64,000 nt of DNA. Origin: Tsuneonella aeria. GTDB lineage: Bacteria; Pseudomonadota; Alphaproteobacteria; Sphingomonadales; Sphingomonadaceae. The notes beneath the pieces are model-generated. The model saw only the letters and a list, made by a program, of their open reading frames with translations. It was not told the DNA's origin and did not search any database. The DNA lies in contig NZ_WTZA01000001.1 of NCBI RefSeq assembly GCF_009827495.1, positions 248,001 through 312,000 on the forward strand, in the 5' to 3' direction. Made by a program: the position numbers and the translations under genes. This document shows positions 1 through 8,708 of the stretch, in pieces (the stretch's first letter is position 1; every line of letters begins with the position of its first letter).

Positions 1-1
1 C

Positions 2-1267
2 GCGAAGAAGCTGGAGCGGATCACCTTCCACGAGAAGCTCGGCACGGTCGCCGACAAGGTCGAACGCGTGGCGAAGCTGGCGCGGTGGCTGGTGGAGGAG
101 GGTATCGTCAAGGGCGCCGACCCCGCCCAGGCCGAGCAGGCCGCGCGCCTCGCCAAGGCCGATCTGGTTACCGAGATGGTCGGAGAATTTCCGGAACTTC
201 AAGGGCTTGTGGGCGGATATTACGCCCGATCCGAAGGTCTGCCTGATCCCGTGGCGGATGCCATTCGCGATCACTACAAGCCGGCGGGGCAGGGCGACGA
301 TGTTCCCACCGCTCCGGTCACGGTGGCGGTCAGCCTCGCTGACAAGCTCGACACGATCTGCGCCTTCTTCGGGATCGACCAGAAGCCGACCGGTTCGAAA
401 GATCCGTTCGCGCTGCGCCGGGCTGCGATCGGCGCGCTGGAGCTGATCGCGCGTAACGACCTGCGGATGCCGCTGACACAGGTGGTGCGGGGCGCGCTGG
501 CCAACCGTGCGCGCCAGGACAGCGACAGTGCGGCGACTCACCGGCTCGACAGGTCGGCAACCGAAGTGCTCGATTTCTTCGCCGACCGCCTGAAAGTCCA
601 GCAGCGCGAGGCGGGCGTGCGTCACGACCTCATCGACGCTGTGTTCGCGCTGGGCCGAAACGCGGGAAATCCGGAAGACGACCTGGTGCGCCTGCTTGCC
701 CGGGTGAAGGCCTTGCAGGTCTTCATGGAGACCGAAGACGGCGCCAACCTGCTCGCCGGCTACAAGCGCGCCGCGAACATCCTCAGGAAGGAAGGCGCCG
801 CGCAGGCATCGAATAGGGACGGTGGCGGCGATGGCGCGAACGCGCCCGCGACACCAGCGTCCGCCGGCACGAAGGGGGCCCTGCAGACCCCGGGCATTCC
901 CCGCACGGGCGAGGAAGACCCGCTGGCGATGGTCGACGATCCCGATCTCGCCGCCGTGGTCCAGGCGCGGCTGGCGATCGAGAAGGAGCGCGAGAATCCG
1001 CTTTCCTACACGCCGGAACCTGCCGAAAAGGCGCTGATGGAGGCGCTCGACCTTGCGGAGCCCACCGCGACCGCGGCGGTGGATGGAGAGGATTTCGCCG
1101 GCGCGATGGCCGCGCTCGCGAGGCTGCGGGCACCGATCGATGCGTTCTTTGACACCGTGACCGTGAACGATGCCGATCCGGCCAGGCGTGATGCGCGCCT
1201 GGGGCTGCTGGCCCGCCTGCGCGATGCTGTGCACCGGGTGGCGGATTTTTCCCGGATCGAAGGGTGA
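2..1267 (+). CDS. glyS: Glycyl-tRNA synthetase beta subunit, 3' part (partial)
   Basis: This is the C-terminal part of the beta chain of the alpha2-beta2 glycyl-tRNA synthetase, which charges tRNA-Gly in the cytoplasm. The frame is open from base 2, so the start lies left of the window and about 421 of the usual roughly 700 residues are present. The first visible residues contain [17 protein letters not shown], a stretch typical of GlyS beta chains. Near visible residue 250 is [12 protein letters not shown], the family signature just before the C-terminal helical DALR-type anticodon-binding domain. An Ala/Gly-rich linker, about 40 residues, separates the two and is probably a lineage-specific insertion. 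ppdK follows after 58 bases on the same strand, so the two may be co-transcribed. Identity is secure; only the missing 5' end is open. Confidence 0.95.
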   Translation, partial: AKKLERITFHEKLGTVADKVERVAKLARWLVEEGIVKGADPAQAEQAARLAKADLVTEMVGEFPELQGLVGGYYARSEGLPDPVADAIRDHYKPAGQGDDVPTAPVTVAVSLADKLDTICAFFGIDQKPTGSKDPFALRRAAIGALELIARNDLRMPLTQVVRGALANRARQDSDSAATHRLDRSATEVLDFFADRLKVQQREAGVRHDLIDAVFALGRNAGNPEDDLVRLLARVKALQVFMETEDGANLLAGYKRAANILRKEGAAQASNRDGGGDGANAPATPASAGTKGALQTPGIPRTGEEDPLAMVDDPDLAAVVQARLAIEKERENPLSYTPEPAEKALMEALDLAEPTATAAVDGEDFAGAMAALARLRAPIDAFFDTVTVNDADPARRDARLGLLARLRDAVHRVADFSRIEG

Positions 1268-1325
1268 GTTCCGCTTCCAGAACTGGGTAACCTGTGGTCC
1301 ACCTTTCAACATTCAGGGACGTTGC

Positions 1326-3992
1326 ATGAACGAAACGGTTTATCCCTTCGGCGGCGGCGCGCCGCATGTCGATGCCCGGCAGAAGGACAAGACCGTCACT
1401 GGCGGCAAGGGGGCGAACCTTGCCGAAATGGCCGCCATCGGCCTGCCTGTTCCCCCCGGCTTCACCATCACCACCGAAGAATGCGTCCGCTACCTGGCGG
1501 AAGGCGGCGCGTTTCCCGAATCGCTGAGAGCTTCGGTCGACAAGGCACTGGCGCATATCGAAAAAGCGGTCGGCAAGCGCTTCGGAGATGCGGCCGATCC
1601 GCTGCTCGTGTCCGTCCGGTCAGGGGCGCGGGTCTCCATGCCGGGCATGATGGACACGGTGCTGAACCTGGGCCTCAACGACGCGACGGTGGAAGGGCTC
1701 GCGACGGTGAGCGGAGACGAACGGTTCGCCTGGGACAGCTATCGCCGGTTCATCCAAATGTATTCCGACGTGGTCCTGGGCCTGGACCACGGGCTGTTCG
1801 AAGAAGCGCTGGAAATCGCCAAGGAAGACAGGGGCTACTTCGCCGATACCGAGATGGCGGCTGAAGACTGGCGGGAGCTTGTGGCGCGGTACCGCGCGAT
1901 CGTCGATCAGGAACTGGGCGCCCCGTTCCCGCAAGACGTGACCGAGCAGCTCTGGGGCGCGATCCGCGCCGTGTTCGACAGCTGGGATTCGGACCGCGCC
2001 AAGGTCTATCGCCGGCTCAATGACATTCCCGCCGATTGGGGCACCGCGGTGAACGTGCAGGCCATGGTGTTCGGCAACATGGGCGACACCAGCGCCACCG
2101 GGGTCGCTTTCACGCGCGATCCGGCAACGGGCGAGCGGGCCTATTTCGGCGAGTGGCTGGTCAATGCGCAAGGGGAGGACGTCGTCGCCGGCATACGCAC
2201 GCCGCAGTACCTGACGCGCGCGGCGCGGGAGGCCGCAGGCGCCAGGCCGCTCTCCATGGAGGAGGCGATGCCGGAGGCTTACGGCGAACTCGCCCGCGTT
2301 TTCGACCTGCTGGAATCGCACTACCGCGACATGCAGGACATCGAATTCACCGTGGAGCGCGGCAAGCTCTGGATGCTGCAGACGCGCAGCGGAAAACGCA
2401 CCGCCAAGGCCGCCCTCAAGATGGCGGTCGACATGACGGGCGAAGGGTTGATCGACGAACGGACCGCGATCCTTCGCGTCGATCCGATGGCGCTCGACCA
2501 GTTGCTGCACCCGACGCTGGACCCTGCTGCCGCGCGCGACGTGCTCACCACCGGCTTGCCGGCGAGCCCGGGCGCAGCGTCGGGCCGCATCGTGCTCGAC
2601 GCCGATACCGCAGAAAACTGGGTCGCGCGGGGCGAGAAGGTGATCCTGGTTCGGGTGGAGACGAGCCCGGAGGATATCCATGGGATGCACGCCGCGCAGG
2701 GCATTCTCACCGCGCGCGGCGGCATGACGTCACACGCGGCGGTCGTCGCGCGCGGCATGGGGCGCTGCTGCGTCTCGGGTGCCTCGGCCGTCTCGATCGA
2801 CCTCAGCGCGCGCACCTTGCGGATCGCCGGGCGCGACATGGCCGAAGGCGACATACTGACGCTGGACGGCAGCACCGGCCAGGTCATGGCGGGCGAAGTC
2901 GCCACGATCGAGCCCGAGCTGGTCGGCGACTTCGGCACCTTGATGGAATGGGCGGACCGCCACCGGATCATGAAAGTGCGTACCAACGCCGAAACGCCCG
3001 CCGACTGCCGCATGGCGCGGCAGTTCGGTGCGGAAGGGATCGGTCTTTGCCGCACGGAGCACATGTTCTTCGACGCAGGCCGGATCAGCGCCGTGCGCCA
3101 GATGATCCTGGCGGAGGACGAGGCCGGCCGCCGAAGGGCGCTGGCGCTGCTGCTGCCGGAACAGCGGGCCGATTTCGCCGAAATCTTCCGCGTCATGGCG
3201 GGCCTGCCGTGCACGATCCGCCTGCTCGACCCGCCGCTGCACGAATTCCTCCCGCGTACCGAGGCGGAATTCGCCGAGCTGGCCGAGGTGACCGGTTACG
3301 GTGTGGACCATCTCCGCCGCCGGGCCGAGGAACTGCACGAATTCAACCCGATGCTGGGCCATCGCGGGTGCCGCCTGGGTATTACCTACCCCGAAATCTA
3401 CGAGATGCAGGCGCGCGCCATCTACGAAGCCGCCTGCGACGTGGCGGACGAAGGCGGCGCGGCCCCGGTGCCGGAGATCATGGTTCCGCTCGTCGCCACG
3501 CGCCGCGAACTCGCAATCCTGCGCGCTTTGATCGACCGGGTGGCGGAAGCGGTGTTTGCGGAGCGGGGCCAGCGGCTCGAATACCTCGTCGGCACGATGA
3601 TAGAACTGCCGCGCGCCGCCCTGATGGCCGGCGACATCGCGCATGAAGCTCGGTTCTTCTCGTTCGGAACCAATGATTTGACGCAAACTGCTCTCGGCGT
3701 TTCGAGAGACGATGCGGGCCGTTTCCTCAGCCAGTATGTCGAACAGGGCATCTTCCCGCGCGATCCGTTCGTCAGCCTGGACGTGGACGGCGTGGGCGAG
3801 CTCGTCCGCATCGCGGCGGAACGTGGGCGGGGGAGTGTGCCCGGCCTCAAACTCGGCATCTGCGGCGAACATGGCGGCGATCCGGCGAGCATCGCGTTCT
3901 GCCAGGAAGTGGGCCTCGATTACGTCAGCGCCAGCCCGTACCGCGTCCCGATCGCGCGCCTCGCCGCCGCGCAGGCTGCGTTGCGGCGCTAG
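1326..3992 (+). CDS. ppdK: Pyruvate, phosphate dikinase
   Basis: This enzyme interconverts pyruvate, ATP and phosphate with phosphoenolpyruvate, AMP and diphosphate, at the glycolysis/gluconeogenesis node. The 888-residue product has the usual family length. It starts with an ATP-binding domain (about residues 15-340; TGGKGANLAEM near the N-terminus). The central phosphohistidine domain contains GGMTSHAAVVARGMG, with the catalytic His at residue 470. The C-terminal TIM barrel binds pyruvate/PEP and carries FGTNDLTQ and GICGEHGG near the end. The ATG at 1326 was chosen because homology begins there (NETVYPFGGG). An in-frame start at 1170 would overlap glyS and add unrelated residues. The stop overlaps the convergent methyltransferase stop by four bases. 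Confidence 0.97.
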   Translation: MNETVYPFGGGAPHVDARQKDKTVTGGKGANLAEMAAIGLPVPPGFTITTEECVRYLAEGGAFPESLRASVDKALAHIEKAVGKRFGDAADPLLVSVRSGARVSMPGMMDTVLNLGLNDATVEGLATVSGDERFAWDSYRRFIQMYSDVVLGLDHGLFEEALEIAKEDRGYFADTEMAAEDWRELVARYRAIVDQELGAPFPQDVTEQLWGAIRAVFDSWDSDRAKVYRRLNDIPADWGTAVNVQAMVFGNMGDTSATGVAFTRDPATGERAYFGEWLVNAQGEDVVAGIRTPQYLTRAAREAAGARPLSMEEAMPEAYGELARVFDLLESHYRDMQDIEFTVERGKLWMLQTRSGKRTAKAALKMAVDMTGEGLIDERTAILRVDPMALDQLLHPTLDPAAARDVLTTGLPASPGAASGRIVLDADTAENWVARGEKVILVRVETSPEDIHGMHAAQGILTARGGMTSHAAVVARGMGRCCVSGASAVSIDLSARTLRIAGRDMAEGDILTLDGSTGQVMAGEVATIEPELVGDFGTLMEWADRHRIMKVRTNAETPADCRMARQFGAEGIGLCRTEHMFFDAGRISAVRQMILAEDEAGRRRALALLLPEQRADFAEIFRVMAGLPCTIRLLDPPLHEFLPRTEAEFAELAEVTGYGVDHLRRRAEELHEFNPMLGHRGCRLGITYPEIYEMQARAIYEAACDVADEGGAAPVPEIMVPLVATRRELAILRALIDRVAEAVFAERGQRLEYLVGTMIELPRAALMAGDIAHEARFFSFGTNDLTQTALGVSRDDAGRFLSQYVEQGIFPRDPFVSLDVDGVGELVRIAAERGRGSVPGLKLGICGEHGGDPASIAFCQEVGLDYVSASPYRVPIARLAAAQAALRR

Positions 3993-4759
3993 TCCGGGCG
4001 GGCGTCATGCCAGCCGGTCAGCGTCAGTATCTCGATGGTCTCGATCACGCGGCCGGCGTCATCACCCTCGGCAAGGAATGCCGCCCGGGCGCGCGCCCAG
4101 CCGGAGCGCGTCAGCGGGGGCGGGGCGTCGGCGAGCACGCTCGTCAGTCCCTGTGCCCTCAGGTCGGCCACAAGGGTGGCGGCATCTCGGTAGCCCAGCC
4201 GCAAGGTCCACCCGTCGGACACCTGCCGCGCGAAGCCGGCCCGCTGCAGCAGCGCGGCGCCCGATGCGGCATCCACGGCCGGGTGCAGGCGGGCCGCGGG
4301 CCGCTCGCCATCGGCCCCAAGCAACGCGGCGCGCAGCCGCGGGAGGCTGCCGGCGCCGACCATGCTCGCCACCAGCACCCCGCCGGGCGCCAGTGCCGCG
4401 CGCTGGTGGATCAGCGCGCCCGGCAGGTCGTTGACCGTGTCGAGCACCGCCAGGCTGACGATCAGGTCAAACCCGCCAAAGGGATAAGGCCGCTCATGAT
4501 CCAGCCCCGCGGCGTCAACCATGGTCACCTCCGCGCCGCCTTGCGCCAGCGTCTCGGCCACCATGTCCGCGCCGGTGCCGGCGACCAGCGCCCGCGCGGG
4601 CGTCAGCCGCATGAAGGCGATCCGGTCGAGCGCGTCCTCGGCCATCGCCTCCGCCAGCCATCGGGGCGCATCTTGGCGCTGTTGCAGGCGCCGCGACCGT
4701 TCGGCGCGCGCCTGCCGCCGGCGTTCGTCGAAAATGCGGGGCGGGGTGCCGGACGTCAT
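3989..4759 (-). CDS. SAM-dependent methyltransferase, BioC/NDUFAF5-like
   Basis: The product is a 256-residue class I methyltransferase. The N-terminus reads IFDERRRQARAERSRRLQ, and the RIAFM segment before the SAM domain is typical of the alphaproteobacterial group related to BioC and to mitochondrial NDUFAF5 (a complex I assembly hydroxylase/methyltransferase-like factor). A degenerate SAM-binding loop (ALVAGTGADMVAE) sits near residue 70, and FDLIVSLAVLDTVNDLPGAL matches motif IV-V of the fold. The ATG at 4759 was preferred over an upstream start that overlaps the divergent comF gene. The substrate cannot be read from the sequence. There is no biotin cluster nearby, so a role in biotin synthesis is not supported by context. 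It is convergent with ppdK (four-base overlap of stops) and divergent from comF. Confidence 0.8.
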   Translation of the reverse strand: MTSGTPPRIFDERRRQARAERSRRLQQRQDAPRWLAEAMAEDALDRIAFMRLTPARALVAGTGADMVAETLAQGGAEVTMVDAAGLDHERPYPFGGFDLIVSLAVLDTVNDLPGALIHQRAALAPGGVLVASMVGAGSLPRLRAALLGADGERPAARLHPAVDAASGAALLQRAGFARQVSDGWTLRLGYRDAATLVADLRAQGLTSVLADAPPPLTRSGWARARAAFLAEGDDAGRVIETIEILTLTGWHDARPD

Positions 4760-4806
4760 GGGGCGGCCTTCGCATCCGTGCGGTGCACGTGGCAAGGGCC
4801 CTGTCG

Positions 4807-5610
4807 ATGACGGTGGCGAAGACGATCCGTGACGGTCTCGCGCCCCTGGTCGATCTGGTCTATCCGCCCCGGTGCCCGGTGTGCGGCGCGGCGACCGGCG
4901 TGCAGCCCGGCCTGTGCACCGATTGCTGGGGCACGCTGCGCATTCCCGGCCTGCCCGGCTGCGCCATGTGCCAGCGCCCGCTCGAGGATGCGCAGGTGAC
5001 CGCCGGCGCGCTGTGCGCCCCGTGCCTCGCCACGCCGCCCCTGCATGACGGGATCGCCGCCGGCACGATCTACGGCGACGGGTCCCGCCAGCTGGTCCTG
5101 GCGTTCAAGCACGGGCGGCGGATCGCGCTGGCACCGTTCCTCGCGCGGTTGATCGCCGCGCGCCTGCCGGTGCTGGAAGGGGCGTGGATCATTGTTCCGG
5201 TTCCGCTGCATCGCTGGCGGTTGTGGGCGCGGGGATACAACCAGGCGGCCTTGCTGGCGCAGGAGATGGCGAAGCTGACCGGGCAGCCGTGCGTCGTCGA
5301 TGCCATGGTCCGCACACGGCACACGCCCAAGCTCGGCGGGCTCGGCCGGAACGCACGCGCACGCGCGTTGCAGGGTGCGCTGGCCGTCAACCCCGGGCGG
5401 GCCGATCGAGTCGCCGGGGCCAACATCATCCTGGTGGACGACGTGCTGACCAGCGGCGCCACCAGCACCGCGGCGGTGCGCGTGCTGAAGCGGGCGGGCG
5501 CGCGCCGCGTGATGATCGCCTGTTTCGCGCGGGTGCTGGACGAAGTCGAAGGCGAGATCGGCGGCCCGCAAACGGAAACGCCCGGGGCGCTGGCCCCGGG
5601 CGTACCGTGA
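4807..5610 (+). CDS. comF: ComF family protein (double zinc ribbon plus phosphoribosyltransferase)
   Basis: The 267-residue product has the ComF layout. An N-terminal four-cysteine-pair zinc module comes first (CPVCG, CTDCW, CAMCQ, CAPC within the first 75 residues). A type I phosphoribosyltransferase domain follows, with the PRPP-binding loop ILVDDVLTSGATS near residue 205. ComF proteins take part in DNA uptake in naturally competent bacteria, but the orthologue is found widely, including in species with no known competence, so function here is open. ATG 4807 was chosen; an alternative GTG at 4783 in the same frame would add eight residues. The last bases of the gene (5581-5600) form a perfect 8-bp GC hairpin with no T-run behind it, so it is not a convincing terminator. 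Confidence 0.85.
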   Translation: MTVAKTIRDGLAPLVDLVYPPRCPVCGAATGVQPGLCTDCWGTLRIPGLPGCAMCQRPLEDAQVTAGALCAPCLATPPLHDGIAAGTIYGDGSRQLVLAFKHGRRIALAPFLARLIAARLPVLEGAWIIVPVPLHRWRLWARGYNQAALLAQEMAKLTGQPCVVDAMVRTRHTPKLGGLGRNARARALQGALAVNPGRADRVAGANIILVDDVLTSGATSTAAVRVLKRAGARRVMIACFARVLDEVEGEIGGPQTETPGALAPGVP

Positions 5611-5615
5611 CGAAA

Positions 5616-5815
5616 TACGCTGGACCCGCCTTGCGGCAACGACGGCCACCCCCTTTGGCCGGCTGGGTCCGATCCCTCATCGTCTGCCGGCCGCATCGCA
5701 TGGCGTTGTGCGGCCGACCAGTCCCTGAACCCTGGCGCTCTGACAGGCACCGAAGTCCGGTTCGCGCCCCTTTCGGAGCAGCGCAGCCTGTGTCCCACCA
5801 ATGTCGCGCCGATCA
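5616..5815 (+). ncRNA. Possible structured RNA between comF and hisI
   Basis: About 295 bases between comF and hisI lack a convincing gene but are rich in nested hairpins. Bases 5622-5627 (GGACCC) pair perfectly with 5665-5670 (GGGTCC). Inside lie two small hairpins (5628-5630 with 5635-5637, and 5643-5647 with 5657-5661), giving a three-way junction. A further perfect 8-bp stem joins 5688-5695 to 5709-5716, immediately followed by CCAGTCCCTGAACC at 5718. That run resembles a conserved 5' segment of 6S RNA (E. coli CCAGTCCCCTGAGCC), and CAGCCTG occurs about 70 bases downstream, as it does near the 6S 3' end. The resemblance is from memory and weak. The strand and ends are guesses. Confidence 0.25.
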
Positions 5816-5905
5816 AAGGCGCATCTTGCGAAGTGCCGACTTTTGTCTGGCATCTGTTGTCATCCTGCAACAAGAATGCGCGGCAGCGTAACCTACGGAA
5901 TCAAA

Positions 5906-6271
5906 GTGACAGACCGCGACGACCAGACGCTATTTCAGCCGAAATTCGATGCAGCCGGGCTGCTGACCGCGGTTGCCGTCGATGGCGTCACGCGGCAGGT
6001 CCTGATGGTCGCCTTCATGGATGCCGAGGCGCTTGCGGCGACCCGCGAGACCGGCCTTGCCCACTTCCATTCGCGGTCGCGCGGGGTGTTGTGGCAGAAG
6101 GGCGAAACCTCCGGCAACGTGCTGCGGGTATCGCGTATCCTGGTCGATTGCGACCATGACTCGCTCGTCCTCGAGTGCGCGCCCGCCGGCCCGGCCTGTC
6201 ATACGGGCGCGGGATCGTGTTTCTACCGGGAACTTGCCAACGACGGGGTTCTCCTGCCCGTCAAATGTTGA
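5906..6271 (+). CDS. hisI: Phosphoribosyl-AMP cyclohydrolase
   Basis: HisI opens the adenine ring of phosphoribosyl-AMP, the third step of histidine synthesis. The 121-residue product matches the family from end to end: PKFDAAGL near the start, WQKGETSGN in the middle, the metal-binding DCDHD and the cysteine pattern around CAPAGPACHTG. GTG 5906 was chosen because the protein then begins VTDRDDQ, the normal HisI start, and a GGA ribosome-binding site lies six bases upstream. An ATG at 5876 would add ten residues without homology. The gene stands alone; no other his gene is in the window. The fused HisE domain found in enterobacteria is absent, as expected for this group. Confidence 0.92.
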   Translation: MTDRDDQTLFQPKFDAAGLLTAVAVDGVTRQVLMVAFMDAEALAATRETGLAHFHSRSRGVLWQKGETSGNVLRVSRILVDCDHDSLVLECAPAGPACHTGAGSCFYRELANDGVLLPVKC

Positions 6272-6297
6272 CGTTTGCGTAAACCAGGCGGTATGTA
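6268..6297 (+). promoter_or_regulatory. Promoter with overlapping palindromic operator of the MerR gene
   Basis: A -35-like TTGACG (6268-6273) and a -10-like TATGTA (6292-6297) are separated by 18 bases. The -35 is part of an imperfect palindrome, TTGACG-N4-CGTAAA (6268-6283), similar to sites reported for LiuR-type MerR regulators of branched-chain and fatty acyl-CoA genes (recalled, not searched). The predicted transcription start lies close to the regulator's ATG, so the mRNA may be nearly leaderless. The overlap of operator and -35 box suggests autorepression. Confidence 0.5.
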
Positions 6298-6303
6298 CCG
6301 GGC

Positions 6304-6753
6304 ATGGCCCACACCGCCCGTAAAGTTCCCGCCGACGCCCCCCATGGCGGCGCGCACATCGACCGGCCGGACATCCACGATCGCGAACAGTTCTCGATCT
6401 CCGACCTGACGTCCGAATTCGACTGCACCGCGCGCGCTTTGCGGTTCTACGAGGATGAAGGCCTTATCGCGCCGCGCCGCGTGGGCCTCGCCCGCATCTA
6501 TTCGAAGCGCGACCGCGCCCGGCTCGCATGGATCATGCGCGCGAAGAACGTCGGGTTCAGCCTCGGCGAAATTCGCGAGATGATCGACCTTTACGACCTC
6601 GGCGACGGGCGGGTCGAGCAGCGGCGCGTCACGATCGCGAAGTGCCGCGACCATATCGAGAAACTGAAACGCCAGCGCGCCGATATCGACGCGGCCATAA
6701 CCGAACTTTCCGATTTCATTGTCCACGTCGAGCGCGTGGCGGACGAAGGCTGA
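6304..6753 (+). CDS. MerR family transcriptional regulator, LiuR-like
   Basis: The 149-residue product has a winged helix-turn-helix of MerR type at about residues 31-100 (ISDLTSEFDCTARALRFYEDEGLI, then RIYSKRDRARL) and a C-terminal helix rich in Lys, Arg and Glu suited to the antiparallel dimer coiled coil. There is no cysteine cluster of the metal-sensing subgroup. The first 30 residues are an extra hydrophilic tail. The gene sits 11 bases upstream of an acyl-CoA dehydrogenase, the classic arrangement of MerR regulators that respond to acyl-CoA intermediates and repress catabolic genes. A matching palindrome overlaps its promoter. The ligand is not known. Confidence 0.85.
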   Translation: MAHTARKVPADAPHGGAHIDRPDIHDREQFSISDLTSEFDCTARALRFYEDEGLIAPRRVGLARIYSKRDRARLAWIMRAKNVGFSLGEIREMIDLYDLGDGRVEQRRVTIAKCRDHIEKLKRQRADIDAAITELSDFIVHVERVADEG

Positions 6754-6764
6754 ACGAGGATCCC

Positions 6765-8564
6765 ATGCCAACTTACACCGCGCCTACCCGTGACGCCAAA
6801 TTCATCGTCAACGAGCTGCTCGATCTTGCAAGCTACGGCAACCGCCCGGGCTTCGAGGCTGCCACGCCCGACCTGATCGATACCTTGATAGACGAAGCGG
6901 GGAAGTTCGCGAGCGAGGTGCTCCAGCCGCTGAACCAGGTGGGCGACCGGGAAGGGTGCACGCGCCATCCCGATGGATCGGTGACGACCCCCACCGGCTT
7001 CAAGGCGGCTTTCGACCAGTATGTCGCGGCGGGGTGGTCCACGCTGTCGCAACCGGCGGAGCTGGGCGGACAGGACGTCCCGCACGTGCTGGGTTTCGTG
7101 CTGGAAGAATTCGTCTCGTCCGCGAACCATTCCTTCGGGATGTATCCGGGCCTCACCAACGGGGCGGTCAGCGCGCTGCTGGCCTTCGGCAGCGACGAAC
7201 TGAAGAATCGTTACCTGCCCAACATGATCGCCAACCGCTGGCTGGGGACCATGAACCTGACCGAACCGCAGTGCGGCACGGACCTGGGCCTTATCCGCAC
7301 CAAGGCCGAGCCGCAGGGCGACGGGACTTACGCGATAACGGGAACGAAGATCTTCATCTCTGCCGGCGAGCACGACTTGAGCGAGAACATCATCCACCTG
7401 GTGCTGGCGAAGACACCCGGCGCGCCCGACAGCAGCAAGGGCATCAGCCTGTTCGTGGTGCCCAAGTTCCTGGTCAACGACGACGGCACCCTGGGCGCGC
7501 GCAACGCGGTGCAGTGCGGTTCGATCGAACACAAGATGGGCATTCACGGCAACGCGACATGCGTCATGAACTATGACGGCGCGACCGGCTGGCTGGTGGG
7601 CGAGGAGATGAAGGGCCTGGCCGCCATGTTCGTGATGATGAATGCCGCGCGCCTCGGGGTCGGCATTCAGGGTCTCGCCCAGGCGGAAGCGGCATACCAG
7701 AACGCAGTCGCCTATGCGCGCGAGCGCCGCCAGGGCCGCGCCCTGACCGGCCCGCGCGATCCGGAGGCCAAGGCGGATGCGATCATCGTGCACCCGGACG
7801 TGCGCCGGATGCTGATGGATGCCAAGGCCTATACCGAAGGGATGCGCGCGCTTTACCTCTGGGCCGCGCTGCAGGTGGATATCGCCCACAATTCCGACGA
7901 CGCGGACGAGCGTACGGCCGCTGACGACCTGCTGGGGCTGCTGACCCCGGTGATCAAAGGCTACGGCACGGACAAGGGCTTCGCGGTGGCGGTGGACATG
8001 CAGCAGGTGTTCGGCGGCCACGGCTACATCGCCGAATGGGGCATGGAACAGTTCGTGCGCGATGCCCGCATCACCCAGATCTACGAAGGCACCAACGGGA
8101 TCCAGGCCATGGACCTGTGCGGCCGGAAGCTTGCCAGCAAGGGCGGGGCCGCGATCCAGGCGTTTTTCAGGATGATCGACGACGAGGTGGCGGGAACCGA
8201 AGGCGACCTGGCGCCGATGGCCGAGGCACTGGGCAAGGCCGTGGGCGAACAGAAGGCAGCCACGATGTGGTTCATGCAGAACGCGATGGCCAACCCCGAA
8301 AACCTGGGCGCCGGGGCGCATCATTACCTGCACATCATGGGCGTGGTTTCGCTGGGGCTGATGTGGCTGCGCATGGCGAAGCTGGCGACCGCGCGCCTGG
8401 CTGCCGGACCGGATGATGCGGCGTTCTACCAGGCGAAGGTGACCACGGCGCGGTACTTCTTCGAACGCTACGTCCCCGATGCCGGTGCACTGCGGCAGAA
8501 GATCGAAGCCGGATCGGACGCGGTGATGGCGCTGGACGAGGACGCGTTCCTTACCGCGGCCTGA
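6765..8564 (+). CDS. Acyl-CoA dehydrogenase, large (about 600-residue) type
   Basis: This FAD enzyme introduces the alpha-beta double bond into an acyl-CoA, the first step of beta-oxidation or a related pathway. The 599-residue product has the N-terminal helical, central beta (MNLTEPQCGTDLG, GTKIFISAGEHD) and C-terminal helical domains. An extra roughly 110-residue C-terminal domain follows, as in the long family that includes FadE-like enzymes and DmdC (methylmercaptopropionyl-CoA dehydrogenase). QIYEGTNGIQAMDL near residue 440 is the family signature around the catalytic region. GAGGA lies four bases before the ATG at 6765. The MerR gene directly upstream probably shares the transcript and controls it. 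Chain-length preference cannot be read from sequence, so no symbol is given. Confidence 0.88.
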   Translation: MPTYTAPTRDAKFIVNELLDLASYGNRPGFEAATPDLIDTLIDEAGKFASEVLQPLNQVGDREGCTRHPDGSVTTPTGFKAAFDQYVAAGWSTLSQPAELGGQDVPHVLGFVLEEFVSSANHSFGMYPGLTNGAVSALLAFGSDELKNRYLPNMIANRWLGTMNLTEPQCGTDLGLIRTKAEPQGDGTYAITGTKIFISAGEHDLSENIIHLVLAKTPGAPDSSKGISLFVVPKFLVNDDGTLGARNAVQCGSIEHKMGIHGNATCVMNYDGATGWLVGEEMKGLAAMFVMMNAARLGVGIQGLAQAEAAYQNAVAYARERRQGRALTGPRDPEAKADAIIVHPDVRRMLMDAKAYTEGMRALYLWAALQVDIAHNSDDADERTAADDLLGLLTPVIKGYGTDKGFAVAVDMQQVFGGHGYIAEWGMEQFVRDARITQIYEGTNGIQAMDLCGRKLASKGGAAIQAFFRMIDDEVAGTEGDLAPMAEALGKAVGEQKAATMWFMQNAMANPENLGAGAHHYLHIMGVVSLGLMWLRMAKLATARLAAGPDDAAFYQAKVTTARYFFERYVPDAGALRQKIEAGSDAVMALDEDAFLTAA

Positions 8565-8580
8565 GGGCTTGGCTGCGCCG

Positions 8581-8607
8581 GCGTTGTGGCCGAAATGCCA
8601 CAAACGC
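8581..8607. repeat. Perfect 7-bp inverted repeat after the acyl-CoA dehydrogenase
   Basis: TTGTGGC (8584-8590) and GCCACAA (8597-8603) are perfect inverted repeats around a six-base loop, and GCG/CGC extends the stem after a one-base bulge. No T-run follows, so it is a poor intrinsic terminator. It could be a processed 3' hairpin or a protein-binding site ahead of the barrel-protein gene at 8709. Confidence 0.45.
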
Positions 8608-8708
8608 GCCGTTGTTTGAGGTTAATGAAACTGGCGCATCCCGCCTCCGTTGAGCGGGTCCAGGGCATCGTAATGGCGAGCCCGGATACGACAACGGAGT
8701 TACAGACA

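Noticed and set aside
1170..1325. Longer ppdK start inside glyS
   Set aside because: Adds residues without homology and overlaps glyS; the ATG at 1326 fits the family start.
2036..3646. 536-codon frame overlapping ppdK in another frame
   Set aside because: Arg/Gly-rich shadow translation; ppdK is complete and unambiguous here.
5581..5600. Perfect GC hairpin at the end of comF as terminator
   Set aside because: It lies inside the coding sequence and no T-run follows.
5801..5905. Upstream extension of hisI
   Set aside because: The extra residues do not resemble HisI; GTG 5906 has a properly spaced ribosome-binding site.
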